Below are positions 44,672 through 52,707 of a stretch of DNA of 64,000 nucleotides, piece by piece. The notes under the pieces were generated by a model. That model was not told the origin of the DNA, searched no databases, and saw nothing but the letters and a program-made list of their open reading frames with translations. Each line of letters starts with the position of its first letter. Position 1 is the first letter of the stretch. A program made the position numbers and the translations under genes. The DNA comes from Planctomycetales bacterium 10988. Its GTDB lineage: Bacteria > Planctomycetota > Planctomycetia > Pirellulales > Pb10988. The DNA is taken from assembly GCA_009664345.1 (NCBI GenBank), contig CP043547.1, forward strand, positions 5,236,709 through 5,300,708, in the 5' to 3' direction.

Positions 44672-45073
44672 CTATTGAAATTCTTTTTCTAATCTTTCGA
44701 AAAATATTCTTGGGAAAGAATTTTTTAGCCCACCGGTAAAGATTGTAATCATCTGTTGATAGCTTTCTTCGAAGTCAGTCTCGGGCTTTTCTAGAAGCTG
44801 ATAATAGCGGAGTTCAAGCGATGGGATATTAACAACAGCTCTAGCAAACTCTCTTCTGTCACTCAGTATAAAGATGACTCTTCCTGTATCTGGCCAGACT
44901 TCAACTACTATAGAAAGCGAATCATTTCTCATCAGCAGAGTGCCTATCTCCGCAACCTTTCTCCAAACCTCGTAAAGCTTTTCTATAGAAAGCTCATCCT
45001 CTTCAATCGTTGCCTCTATATCGCAACCACGATTAAGTGCTTCCAAAGTTTTATTCCACACTAATTCCATCAA
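44672..45073 (-). CDS. Small hypothetical protein, possible immunity type
   Basis: 133 residues. Alternating strand and helix (VVEVWPDTGRVIFILSDRR) with an acidic N-terminal half; soluble, no signal. ATG at 45073 or 45070. First gene of the four-gene minus-strand run 45073-43083. AT-rich. No recognised family. Confidence 0.6.
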   Translation of the reverse strand: MMELVWNKTLEALNRGCDIEATIEEDELSIEKLYEVWRKVAEIGTLLMRNDSLSIVVEVWPDTGRVIFILSDRREFARAVVNIPSLELRYYQLLEKPETDFEESYQQMITIFTGGLKNSFPRIFFERLEKEFQ

Positions 45074-45101
45074 GGTGCCAATGCTTTAAGGATTCTCGCA
45101 C

Positions 45102-45590
45102 TCACAATGTCAAAGTGGTGATCTCAAGTTGGGGAAGTTCGACGATGGCCAAAGTGTGAGAGGCGGCTCGGAAGAGGGCACCGGGGTTGAGGATGAGGGT
45201 TTTGTTTACCCGGTGATGTTCTTTTTGATGGGTGTGGCCGTAGCAGAGAAGATCATACTGGCCCGAGTTGCTCACTTGTTGAAAGCGTCGGGCGTCGTGA
45301 CTGTGCATAAAAGCGATCTTTTGTTCGCCGACCTCAATCTCTCCGAATTCACCATGGCAGATGCCACCGGCTTTTTCGATCGAGTAGCGAAGCGAATTTA
45401 AATCCGAGTCAACATTTCCAAAGACATAATGAACAGTCCAATCGGAGAGGACATCTGGAATATGTTCGCTGCCGATATCGCCACAGTGGATGAGGAACTC
45501 AAGTTCAAAACTTTTTAAAAGTCGCGTGGCCGCCAGGGTATTGGCAACATGGCCGTGGGTATCGCTGAGTACTCCTATATACACGACCAT
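45102..45590 (-). CDS. YfcE/MJ0936-type metallophosphoesterase
   Basis: 162 residues. Metal motifs of calcineurin-like phosphoesterases are complete: IGVLSDTHGH (D-x-H), LIHCGDIG (GD), YVFGNVDSD (GNxD), FMHSHDARRF and CYGHTHQKEH (GHTH). Members hydrolyse cyclic or linear phosphodiesters in vitro; the natural substrate is unclear. It sits upstream of the small gene cluster on the same strand, separated by 28 bp, and might be cotranscribed. Its composition is closer to the housekeeping genes. Confidence 0.92.
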   Translation of the reverse strand: MVVYIGVLSDTHGHVANTLAATRLLKSFELEFLIHCGDIGSEHIPDVLSDWTVHYVFGNVDSDLNSLRYSIEKAGGICHGEFGEIEVGEQKIAFMHSHDARRFQQVSNSGQYDLLCYGHTHQKEHHRVNKTLILNPGALFRAASHTLAIVELPQLEITTLTL

Positions 45591-45666
45591 TCTCCCCTGA
45601 CGTTGGAATGAGACTGTAAGTTTTGCGCGGAAGTTATTTCTCTTCTATTTTAGTCTATCACAAAAA

Positions 45667-45718
45667 GAAAAACTCCCCCGCTTGGACTTGTCAAAATCCA
45701 AAAAAGGGGAGTTCTTTT
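45667..45718. terminator. Bidirectional terminator after sucD
   Basis: Stem AACTCCCC/GGGGAGTT with an inner CTTGGA/TCCAA pairing, flanked by A- and T-rich tails on both sides. It ends sucD on the minus strand and also lies upstream of the phosphoesterase gene. Confidence 0.8.
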
Positions 45719-45740
45719 CAATACTCAAAAATATTTGAAT

Positions 45741-46619
45741 CTATTTGTGGGCGGCGATCGCTCGTTGGACGGCTTTACCCATGTCGGCAGGGCTTTCCGC
45801 GACGACGATGCCGGCAGATTCGAGGGCGGCGATTTTGTCTTCGGCGGTTCCTTTCCCTCCGGAGATGATCGCTCCGGCGTGACCCATTCGTTTGCCGGGA
45901 GGGGCGGTTCGTCCGGCAATGAAGGCCGCAACGGGTTTGGTAACATGCTCTTTGACGAAGGCCGCTGCTTCTTCTTCGGCGGTTCCCCCGATTTCACCCA
46001 TCATCAAAATGGCTTCGGTTTCGTCATCGTCTTGGAACATTTGCAAGAGTTCCACAAACGAGGTGCCGACGATCGGGTCGCCCCCCAGTCCGACGCAGGA
46101 AGATTGTCCCAGGCCGAGTTCCGTCAATTGCCAGACAGCTTCATAAGTCAGGGTTCCGGAACGGCTCATCACGCCGACTCCGCCTTTTTTATGAATATAG
46201 CCGGGCATGATTCCGATTTTGCATTCTTCCGGGGTGATGACGCCGGGGCAATTCGGCCCGATCAAGACACTGGAAGAACGCTTGACGCGATCATAAACGC
46301 GGACCATGTCGAGGACCGGCACGCCTTCGGTGATGGCGATGACGACTTCGATGCCCGCATCGACCGCTTCGAGAATCGCATCCGCAGTGAAAGGCGGCGG
46401 GACGAAGATCATCGTCGCATTGGCCCCGGTTTGCTCGACGGCTTCAGTGACGGTATCGAAAACAGGAAGGCCTTCGGCGGTTTGTCCTCCTTTGCCCGGA
46501 GTGACGCCTCCGACGACTTGGGTGCCGTAATCGAGGCAACCCTTAGTATGAAAGGCACCGGCTCGCCCGGTAATCCCTTGGCAAATCAACTTGGTCTCTT
46601 TATCAACCAGAATGCTCAT
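45741..46619 (-). CDS. sucD: Succinate-CoA ligase alpha subunit
   Basis: 292 residues, close to E. coli SucD (289). CoA-binding start [40 protein letters not shown], and the phosphohistidine region [19 protein letters not shown] are all intact. With SucC it makes ATP or GTP while cleaving succinyl-CoA in the TCA cycle. It lies 66 bp after sucC. Confidence 0.97.
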   Translation of the reverse strand: MSILVDKETKLICQGITGRAGAFHTKGCLDYGTQVVGGVTPGKGGQTAEGLPVFDTVTEAVEQTGANATMIFVPPPFTADAILEAVDAGIEVVIAITEGVPVLDMVRVYDRVKRSSSVLIGPNCPGVITPEECKIGIMPGYIHKKGGVGVMSRSGTLTYEAVWQLTELGLGQSSCVGLGGDPIVGTSFVELLQMFQDDDETEAILMMGEIGGTAEEEAAAFVKEHVTKPVAAFIAGRTAPPGKRMGHAGAIISGGKGTAEDKIAALESAGIVVAESPADMGKAVQRAIAAHK

Positions 46620-46685
46620 CTGAAAGTCGCTTCTCTAGATAGAAGATGAATAAATGGCCTTATGTGGAAGGCAATGATTTCTCGG

Positions 46686-47876
46686 TTATTTTCCTTGGGC
46701 GGCGGCAACAACTTTTTGGGCGGCATCGGTCAGGCCTTCGGCGGTGATGATATCCAAGTCGCTATTGGCGAGGATGGCACGGCCTTCTTTGACTTCCGTC
46801 CCTTCCAATCTCACGACGAGCGGGACGTTGAAACCGACCGATTGATAGGCTTCCATAATCGCGTTGGCGATCGTGGTACACTGCATAATCCCGCCGAAGA
46901 TATTGACAAGGACCGCTTTGACCTTTGGATCGGCTAAGAGAATGCGGAAGGCTTCGGTGACTTGATCGACATTGGCCCCGCCACCGACATCGAGGAAGTT
47001 GGCCGGCATGCCACCGTGATATTGAATGAGGTCCATCGTACTCATCGCGAGGCCAGCACCATTGACCAGACAGCCGATATTTCCATCGAGTTTGACGAAG
47101 CTCAGCCCGGCTTCGGCAGCTCGGGTTTCGGCGGGTTCCTCTTCGGAACGATCGCGGAACTCGACAATATCATTGTGACGGAACAGGGCGTTTTCATCGA
47201 AGGTCATCTTGGCATCGAGTGCCATCATGTCGCCGTCGCCGGTGATCACGAGCGGGTTGATTTCGGCCAAGCTACAGTCTTTATTGACAAAGACTTTGCA
47301 TAAGCCCCGCATGAACTTGTCGGCGGCGCGAACCGAAGGTCCGGTGATGCCGAGCTTGGCGGCAAGCTTTCGGGCTTGATAACTCATCAGGCCGAGATCG
47401 GGATCGAACGGCTCTTTGAAGATTTTTTCCGGGGTTTCTTCAGCGACTTTTTCAATCTCGACGCCCCCTTCGCTGGAGACCATCAGGACCGGCTTGGAGG
47501 CTCCGCGATCGACGACGATGCCGAGATAAAGTTCTCTTGCGATATCGCAACCGGCTTCGACCAAGACCTGGCGGACCTCTTGGCCTTCGGGTCCGGTTTG
47601 GATGGTTTCAAGTTTTTTGCCAAGCAGGGCCTCGGCCACTTCGCCGGCTTCTTCCGCGGAACGGACAAGTTGCACGCCGTGCTGATCAGGGTTGCCTTGA
47701 ATGGTTCCTTTCCCACGTCCCCCGGCATGAATTTGAGCCTTCACAACGGCGAGGGGTTGTGCCAATTCTTTAAAGGCGGCTTCGGCTTCGGCTCGGGAGC
47801 GGGCCACAATTCCGGCGGGAACCGCCACGCCTGCTTCGCGAAGAATCGCTTTCGCTTGAAATTCGTGTATTTTCAT
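46686..47876 (-). CDS. sucC: Succinate-CoA ligase beta subunit
   Basis: 396 residues, near E. coli SucC (388). ATP-grasp N-terminus [49 protein letters not shown] and the nucleotide loop [20 protein letters not shown] are present, as is [17 protein letters not shown]. First gene of the sucCD pair; no other TCA gene is in the window. Confidence 0.97.
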   Translation of the reverse strand: MKIHEFQAKAILREAGVAVPAGIVARSRAEAEAAFKELAQPLAVVKAQIHAGGRGKGTIQGNPDQHGVQLVRSAEEAGEVAEALLGKKLETIQTGPEGQEVRQVLVEAGCDIARELYLGIVVDRGASKPVLMVSSEGGVEIEKVAEETPEKIFKEPFDPDLGLMSYQARKLAAKLGITGPSVRAADKFMRGLCKVFVNKDCSLAEINPLVITGDGDMMALDAKMTFDENALFRHNDIVEFRDRSEEEPAETRAAEAGLSFVKLDGNIGCLVNGAGLAMSTMDLIQYHGGMPANFLDVGGGANVDQVTEAFRILLADPKVKAVLVNIFGGIMQCTTIANAIMEAYQSVGFNVPLVVRLEGTEVKEGRAILANSDLDIITAEGLTDAAQKVVAAAQGK

Positions 47877-48238
47877 CGATCAATTACATAAAGCCAGGGG
47901 AACGGACGGCTCTCAGACCACTCGTCCAAGAGGTACCAGAACGGTTGAGGACAAGCTCTCAGGGAAAGCTTTCAAAGACTGTCGAGAGATTTTTTCTTCT
48001 GTTTGTATCCCCGAACGGGTTGCAGCTTTCGCAAATCGAAGAAGAGACGCAACCAAGAGAAAAAAACTCTAACGTTCGGATTGTGGCCCAAATGGGGATG
48101 CTTTCCAAGAGGCACCTAGGAGAAAATCCCTCAGATCAAACGTTTTCTTTTGAATTTCATCGAACGGGACAAAATAAAAAGGGTGGTCACATCCAGCAGA
48201 CGCGATCACCCTTTCAATTTTTTGAGCCGGCCAAAATG
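47877..48238. other. 362-bp region upstream of sucC
   Basis: Non-coding, between sucC and the stop of the OleA-like gene. It holds the OleA-like gene's terminator (48172-48214) and probably the sucC promoter, which I could not assign. Confidence 0.5.
48172..48214 (-). terminator. Terminator after the OleA-like gene
   Basis: On the minus strand AAAGGGTGATCGC pairs with GTGACCACCCTTT (13 bp with two wobble pairs) and TTTTTATTTT follows. It also works in reverse, where the loop is identical and six T follow. Confidence 0.8.
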
Positions 48239-49351
48239 TTAGGAAGTTGGAAGTGGGCTTTGGGCCGGCTTCCTTTGCTTTGATTCAAGCGAAACGGAAC
48301 TCGATTGCCACTCCACGCCGAGCATGACCGAGTTGATCCCCGACCCGATGCCTAAGAATGCAATCTGATCGCCAGGCTGAAAGAACCCTTCTTCTTGAGC
48401 AATCGCGGCGGTGATAGGCATCGCCACCGAGCCGGTATTGCCGAGATATTGCACGGTGGGAAAATCAAGCGAGAGATCAAGTTGAAGGGCTTCGAACATC
48501 AACTTTCTGTGGGTGGTGCCGATTTGATGACAGATGGTTTTGTCGAGTTGATCCCGGTCCCATTCCAAACTGTCCAATAATCGATCGAATGCCTGTCGCC
48601 CCACTTCAATGCCAGCATGCATCAGGGCTTCGGAATCGGTCCGCATCAAAGGCCGCATATTATGGGAAACCGCATCATCGCGACCACTGTGGCAAAGGCC
48701 GGCTCCTCGGGTGTCCGTATGCCAAATCCCCCCGCAAATCCGGTCTTTAGTGTTGCTGATCGTTTCTCGGGTGAGCAAACAAGCGACACTTCCTGAGCCA
48801 ATCGTCAGCGAAGCGATCGCGTATTTGACTTGATCACGCGTCAGTGATTCATCTTGATTCAGATGCTCGATGGTATTTTCGACAAGTTCGCGACTTCCTT
48901 CGGTCGCGACGACGATACCGGCTTCGATCTGTCCCAATTCGATCAAGTTGGCGACCTGCAATACGCCATTCAAAAAGCCCAAACAGGCGTTGGAAATGTC
49001 GTACAAGAGGCACGATTCCGGGAAACCGAGTTGCGAATGGACCACGCAAGCGGTGGCGGGTTCCAGGTAATCGCGACAAACCGAAGCATGAATCAAGGCC
49101 CCAATCCGCTCTGCCGGAAAGCCGGTTTTTTCGAGCAATTGTTGGACACTTTGCACGCTCTTTTGGCTGGGTAGCGTATTCGGCTCCCAAAATCGCCGCT
49201 CTCGAATGCCGGTCATCAACTCGAGACGACCTTCGGGAAGTCGCAATCGTCGGTAGAGTGGTTCTAACCGGCTTTCAAGTTCCGAAGTGGGAACAACCTC
49301 TTCCGGCAAGGTATATCCAAACCCTTCCAGGCAGACTTGTTTGTATCGCAT
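48239..49351 (-). CDS. OleA/KAS III-like thiolase-fold acyl condensing enzyme
   Basis: 370 residues. Thiolase-superfamily active site: SNACLGFLNG (nucleophile Cys), CHQIGTTHRK (His) and YLGNTGSVAMPIT (Asn). The N-terminal part matches OleA better than FabH as I remember it: ESRLEPLYRRL, GIRERRFW, SVCRDYLEPATACVV and EGSRELVENTIEHL. OleA condenses two acyl-CoAs to a beta-ketoacid in long-chain olefin synthesis; FabH starts fatty acid synthesis. No OleB, C or D gene adjoins it. The C-terminus has a disordered extension of about 20 residues. Confidence 0.85.
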   Translation of the reverse strand: MRYKQVCLEGFGYTLPEEVVPTSELESRLEPLYRRLRLPEGRLELMTGIRERRFWEPNTLPSQKSVQSVQQLLEKTGFPAERIGALIHASVCRDYLEPATACVVHSQLGFPESCLLYDISNACLGFLNGVLQVANLIELGQIEAGIVVATEGSRELVENTIEHLNQDESLTRDQVKYAIASLTIGSGSVACLLTRETISNTKDRICGGIWHTDTRGAGLCHSGRDDAVSHNMRPLMRTDSEALMHAGIEVGRQAFDRLLDSLEWDRDQLDKTICHQIGTTHRKLMFEALQLDLSLDFPTVQYLGNTGSVAMPITAAIAQEEGFFQPGDQIAFLGIGSGINSVMLGVEWQSSSVSLESKQRKPAQSPLPTS

Positions 49352-49991
49352 GAAGTGTTTCTCAATAAGCTATGTTGATAATGAAAAAACAATTTTTTTA
49401 ATAAGTAGGCATCCTAGCATAAGCAGAGCCACTAGCAACCACAAGTGAATCAGAATGCTTCAAGCTAGTTCTCCGTCATGACTTACGGAACTTTTTGGGG
49501 GGATTTTCCCTGTGACAAAAAGGGCCTATTTGCTAGCACTAGCTTTGCTAGAAACTCAATATATAGTGCTTAACCAACAGAATGCACACAAGATGAAAGA
49601 TTGACTTGTTTGTCCGAGGGGTCCGATCTAAAGTCTTTCTTGTCGCGGCGAGGAACCCACGGAAACGGGTTTTCGCCCAACACCTAAGCCTTCGGGCATC
49701 CTCGAATTTTAGGAGCCAGGCAGCCAATGTCCTGCTCAGACCATTCGACCTTCATCATCCGACAAACCGAGTCTCCCCGGCTCAATCTACTACACTCATC
49801 TCTCCTCGATGCCTCGCACGTCTCCCCCTAACGATCTTCCCTGAAGTTGTGAGTGGGTTCTCACACATTTTGAGAACACCATCCGCACCCAAAGTATATA
49901 CCAAACAAGCCTCGTTTCGTATTCCGTCGTATTTGTGTTTTTGATTCGCAAGGTTCACACCCATGATGGGTCTAGGAAAAGGAGTTTCCAA
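49352..49991. other. 640-bp divergent intergenic region with CTAG cluster and inverted repeat
   Basis: Separates the OleA-like gene (minus) and the PuuD-like gene (plus). Six CTAG tetramers lie within 49414-49551 and a 7-bp inverted repeat GTTCTCA/TGAGAAC at 49857-49877. No gene or RNA recognised; small frames look random. Confidence 0.55.
49857..49877. promoter_or_regulatory. Inverted repeat upstream of the PuuD-like gene
   Basis: GTTCTCA-7 bp-TGAGAAC, a perfect 7-bp dyad 115 bp before the start at 49992. Possible operator; no regulator gene adjoins it. Confidence 0.35.
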
Positions 49992-50771
49992 ATGAACCAT
50001 AAGCCTGTTATTGCAATGAATGCCGATTTTCGTCCTTCCAAAGGCGATACCCCTGCTTTTAGCTACCTTCATGCTGGATATTATGAATGTATTTTAAAAG
50101 CTGGTGGCATTCCGGTTGTCTTGCCCCCGATGGAAGAGCGAGATGATCTTGAACGGCTGCTGGATCAAGTAGATGGATTGATGATGGTGGGAGGTGCCGA
50201 CCTCGATCCACGACGTGACGGATATATGATTCACCCTAGCATGCGTTTGATGCCTGCACGGCGAGAAAATTTTGATCGCATGCTGATGGATGCCGCCGCA
50301 GATCGGAAACTGCCGTTTTTAGGGATTGGATCGGGCATTCAATTGCTCAATGTTTCCCAAGGGGGAAGCTTGATGTTCCACATTCCCGAAGATGTCCCGC
50401 GAGCCCTGCCGCACAAAGATCAAATTGATAAAAGTCACCGTCATGCCTTGGAAGTCGTGCCGGGAACTTTGATGGAACAAGTTTATAGTGATGGCGAGAT
50501 TCGCGTGAACAGCGCCCATCACATGGCCGTGGACGAGGAAGAATTGGCCACCGGATTTATCGTTTCGGCTCGTTGCCCAGATGGGGTTGTCGAAGCGATT
50601 GAAAGTATGCGACCCGATTGGTGGGCCGTTGGAGTTCAATTCCACCCCGAAGCTCAATCTGCCTCGGCCTTGGATCAGCGAATCGTCGAAGAATTTGTGG
50701 AGGCCTCGAAGGTCGCGACTGCCGCCCCGGTCGAAGCTCCGCAAACCTTCCGCTTGGTCAAAGCTGCCTAG
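49992..50771 (+). CDS. PuuD-like class I glutamine amidotransferase lacking the nucleophile Cys
   Basis: 259 residues from ATG 49992 with AAGGAG seven bases upstream; the frame is open to 49935. The peptidase C26/PuuD fold is clear (MNADFRPSKGD, LMMVGGADLDPRR, QLLNVSQGG). The nucleophile elbow, which reads GICRGMQL in PuuD, here reads GIGSGIQL: Gly113 replaces Cys and Ser114 replaces Arg. The other triad residues, His218 and Glu220 (VQFHPE), remain. So hydrolysis of gamma-glutamyl-GABA is unlikely by the usual route. It may bind ligand or act as a scaffold. Terminator at 50932. Confidence 0.88.
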   Translation: MNHKPVIAMNADFRPSKGDTPAFSYLHAGYYECILKAGGIPVVLPPMEERDDLERLLDQVDGLMMVGGADLDPRRDGYMIHPSMRLMPARRENFDRMLMDAAADRKLPFLGIGSGIQLLNVSQGGSLMFHIPEDVPRALPHKDQIDKSHRHALEVVPGTLMEQVYSDGEIRVNSAHHMAVDEEELATGFIVSARCPDGVVEAIESMRPDWWAVGVQFHPEAQSASALDQRIVEEFVEASKVATAAPVEAPQTFRLVKAA

Positions 50772-50931
50772 TATAATAGAGAAGGAACTTGTCAACGTCA
50801 GAAAGAACCCTTCGTTGCTCAGATCCTCTTCGCATGGAAGCTGAAGAGTATTGGCATGGATGCCATCCCTTAAGGATAAGGGTTATTTGAGAAAGGATTC
50901 TCTCTGATTTGAGGTGAAGGATACCTTAAGT

Positions 50932-50976
50932 CCGTAGGCCCCAAAGGAACAACCAAGGGGTCTACGGCTTTTTTTT
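50932..50976 (+). terminator. Rho-independent terminator after the PuuD-like gene
   Basis: Stem CCGTAGGCCCC/GGGGTCTACGG (11 bp, one wobble), loop of 14, then a run of eight T. Confidence 0.9.
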
Positions 50977-51038
50977 ATGTCATCCTTCATTCTTTGGAGA
51001 GAGCTTGAGCGAGAGAACAACTAAGTATAGAGCGAAGA

Positions 51039-51506
51039 TTAATCCTCTAAAGAAATCATTCGACTTCTTTCGGGAAAGGTATCGTCAAGTTCTAGTCGGC
51101 TTTTTTCTTTCTCAATTTCATCCAAATGTTGGATTGCTGTTTCGGTAAACCATGTATTCCTGTCGTCTGTGAATTTGTCAATTCGGTTGAGCAACACCAA
51201 GGGAATTGAAAGACGGATATCTACCTTTTCCGAAGGTGGTATGACTTCGATCACGCAGGTAGTTACTAACCCGTCTGCATACGCATGTTTCATGACTTGA
51301 TCGAGGGTCAAAGGGTTTTCAGGTATTGTCTCGCCTTCTTCATCCATGATTTCGACCAAGCCATGGACAGCTTCCCTTCCCATCTCAATAACTTCTTGTA
51401 ATGTGCTTCCTGCACTAATACATCCAGGAAAATCAGGAAAGCTGATGCCATAGTCTGAATCTACATCCTTGTGAATTACTCCAATAAAGTGCATTTTTCT
51501 AACCAT
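51039..51506 (-). CDS. hicB: HicB family antitoxin
   Basis: 155 residues, with AAGGA six bases before the ATG at 51506. N-terminal HicB fold (DYGISFPDFPGCISAGSTLQ), then a C-terminal ribbon-helix-helix-like DNA-binding segment (DIRLSIPLVLLNRIDKFT) that likely autoregulates the operon. It neutralises HicA by binding its active site. Its start lies 16 bp after the hicA stop. Longer than minimal HicB, with an acidic tail (SRLELDDTFPERSRMISLED). Confidence 0.92.
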   Translation of the reverse strand: MVRKMHFIGVIHKDVDSDYGISFPDFPGCISAGSTLQEVIEMGREAVHGLVEIMDEEGETIPENPLTLDQVMKHAYADGLVTTCVIEVIPPSEKVDIRLSIPLVLLNRIDKFTDDRNTWFTETAIQHLDEIEKEKSRLELDDTFPERSRMISLED

Positions 51507-51522
51507 GGTTTGTCCTTAGTAA

Positions 51523-51711
51523 TTATTTCAGACCTGCCTGTTTTAAAATACTATCAAGTGTACCTTTTGGGAGGTCTTTCTTAGGGTGGGGAACTACAAC
51601 CTTGCCTCGCTTTGTTGGATGACGAAAGTGATGATGGCTTCCTCTTGTTTTATAATGTACCCAACCATCCGCTTGAATTAATTTGATCACCTCCCGACTA
51701 CTCATAAACAT
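51523..51711 (-). CDS. hicA: HicA family toxin (mRNA interferase)
   Basis: 62 residues, the usual HicA size. The double-stranded-RNA-binding-like fold is seen as VIKLIQADGWVHYKTRGSHHH; the catalytic His lies in GSHHHF, and VVVPHPKKDLPKGTLDSILK completes the family pattern. HicA cleaves mRNA when free of HicB. Toxin-first gene order is standard for hicAB. It is more AT-rich than neighbours, which fits horizontal movement of such modules. Confidence 0.93.
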   Translation of the reverse strand: MFMSSREVIKLIQADGWVHYKTRGSHHHFRHPTKRGKVVVPHPKKDLPKGTLDSILKQAGLK

Positions 51712-51892
51712 TTATCCGCAATAGATATTTCATTTTAGATACATCGTCAGCGTGAACAAGCCAACGATATTCATAATACCTCGATATATACGCTAAACTT
51801 GATAGTTGGTCTAGGAAGTCCTCCTAAATTTCTTGATGGATCAAAGGTTTTCTAGACTTTCGAAATCTACGCTCCTTGGTCCATATTCTTTC

Positions 51893-52231
51893 CTACAAAT
51901 CGGCCGCTTGCATCCGACGTTCTTCGGCGATGCGGTAGTTTTGTTTGACGGTTCTCAGCAGGATCGGGCAAAGAATGATGCCTAATAATCCAGGCAGGCC
52001 AAAGCCATACCATATTCCATACGGCTGCCCGGAGAGAAAAGCGAAGAGGGAAATTCCTAAAAAGAGAATCGCAACGAGTAAATAAAATATCCAGACCCCG
52101 AGGATGAAGCTCTTGGCCTTGCCGGTAGAGGCCAGACCGCCGGAGATGCCTCCAAAAATTCCCAACGTCGTTCCATAGACAGTTCCCGGAATCCAAGCAT
52201 AGAGACTCGGATCAAACCAGATTTCGTTCAT
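51893..52231 (-). CDS. Small integral membrane protein
   Basis: 112 residues from ATG 52231 (AAGGTG upstream), just 4 bp after the DUF2089 stop. Three to four hydrophobic helices: TVYGTTLGIFGGISGGLAS, FILGVWIFYLLVAILFLGI, and YGIWYGFGLPGLLGIILCP; cytosolic tail KQNYRIAEERRMQAADL. Such membrane proteins commonly follow DUF2089 genes, which suggests a regulator-membrane partner pair. Function unknown. Confidence 0.85.
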   Translation of the reverse strand: MNEIWFDPSLYAWIPGTVYGTTLGIFGGISGGLASTGKAKSFILGVWIFYLLVAILFLGISLFAFLSGQPYGIWYGFGLPGLLGIILCPILLRTVKQNYRIAEERRMQAADL

Positions 52232-52235
52232 GTTG

Positions 52236-52556
52236 TCACCTTTTGGTTGAAGATTTCTTGTCGGTCGAAACATCCTTGCTTTCGCGGTGTGCCTGCAACA
52301 ATTCCTTGGCGGTCGTCGGTTCCATTCTTCCTTCCGCGACGAGTAGCTTGACCTTTCGCTCCAATGGATCGAGCGACGCGGCGCTTTCTGCTGCCTCAAT
52401 CTTGGCGATCAATCGATTCAGGCGACCCCGCACGGTCGGGTAGGAAACTTCATAGGTCTTCGCCATATCTTTCAAAGACCCGGAAGCGAGCACGAATCGG
52501 CGGATAAATTGAAGATCGTTCTCATCCAAATCCGTTAGCCAGGGGGGAAGATTCAC
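52236..52556 (-). CDS. DUF2089 family HTH-type protein
   Basis: 106 residues. The DUF2089 pattern is clear: LDENDLQFIRRFVLASGSLK, then a helix-turn-helix (MAKTYEVSYPTVRGRLNRLI) resembling sigma region 4. The usual N-terminal zinc ribbon is missing. The charged C-terminus (ESKDVSTDKKSSTKR) is disordered. It probably regulates itself and the membrane protein gene that follows 4 bp later. Confidence 0.88.
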   Translation of the reverse strand: MNLPPWLTDLDENDLQFIRRFVLASGSLKDMAKTYEVSYPTVRGRLNRLIAKIEAAESAASLDPLERKVKLLVAEGRMEPTTAKELLQAHRESKDVSTDKKSSTKR

Positions 52557-52707
52557 CGATTTACCTCTTGATTCGCGGAGTCGTGAAGTTTAATAATATC
52601 AATGTAGACTTTCAGATTATTAAAGTAAATAATATTTATTTTCATTTTAATATTATTTAATATTTTTTTTCTCTCTAAAAAACTTCTATCAAGAGGATAC
52701 TCAATCT
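52557..52707. promoter_or_regulatory. AT-rich divergent promoter region
   Basis: Extremely AT-rich 150-bp gap with repeated AATATTA/TAATATT blocks between the DUF2089 gene (minus) and the beta-helix gene (plus). A good candidate for binding of the DUF2089 regulator. No single -10 stands out because many match. Confidence 0.5.
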
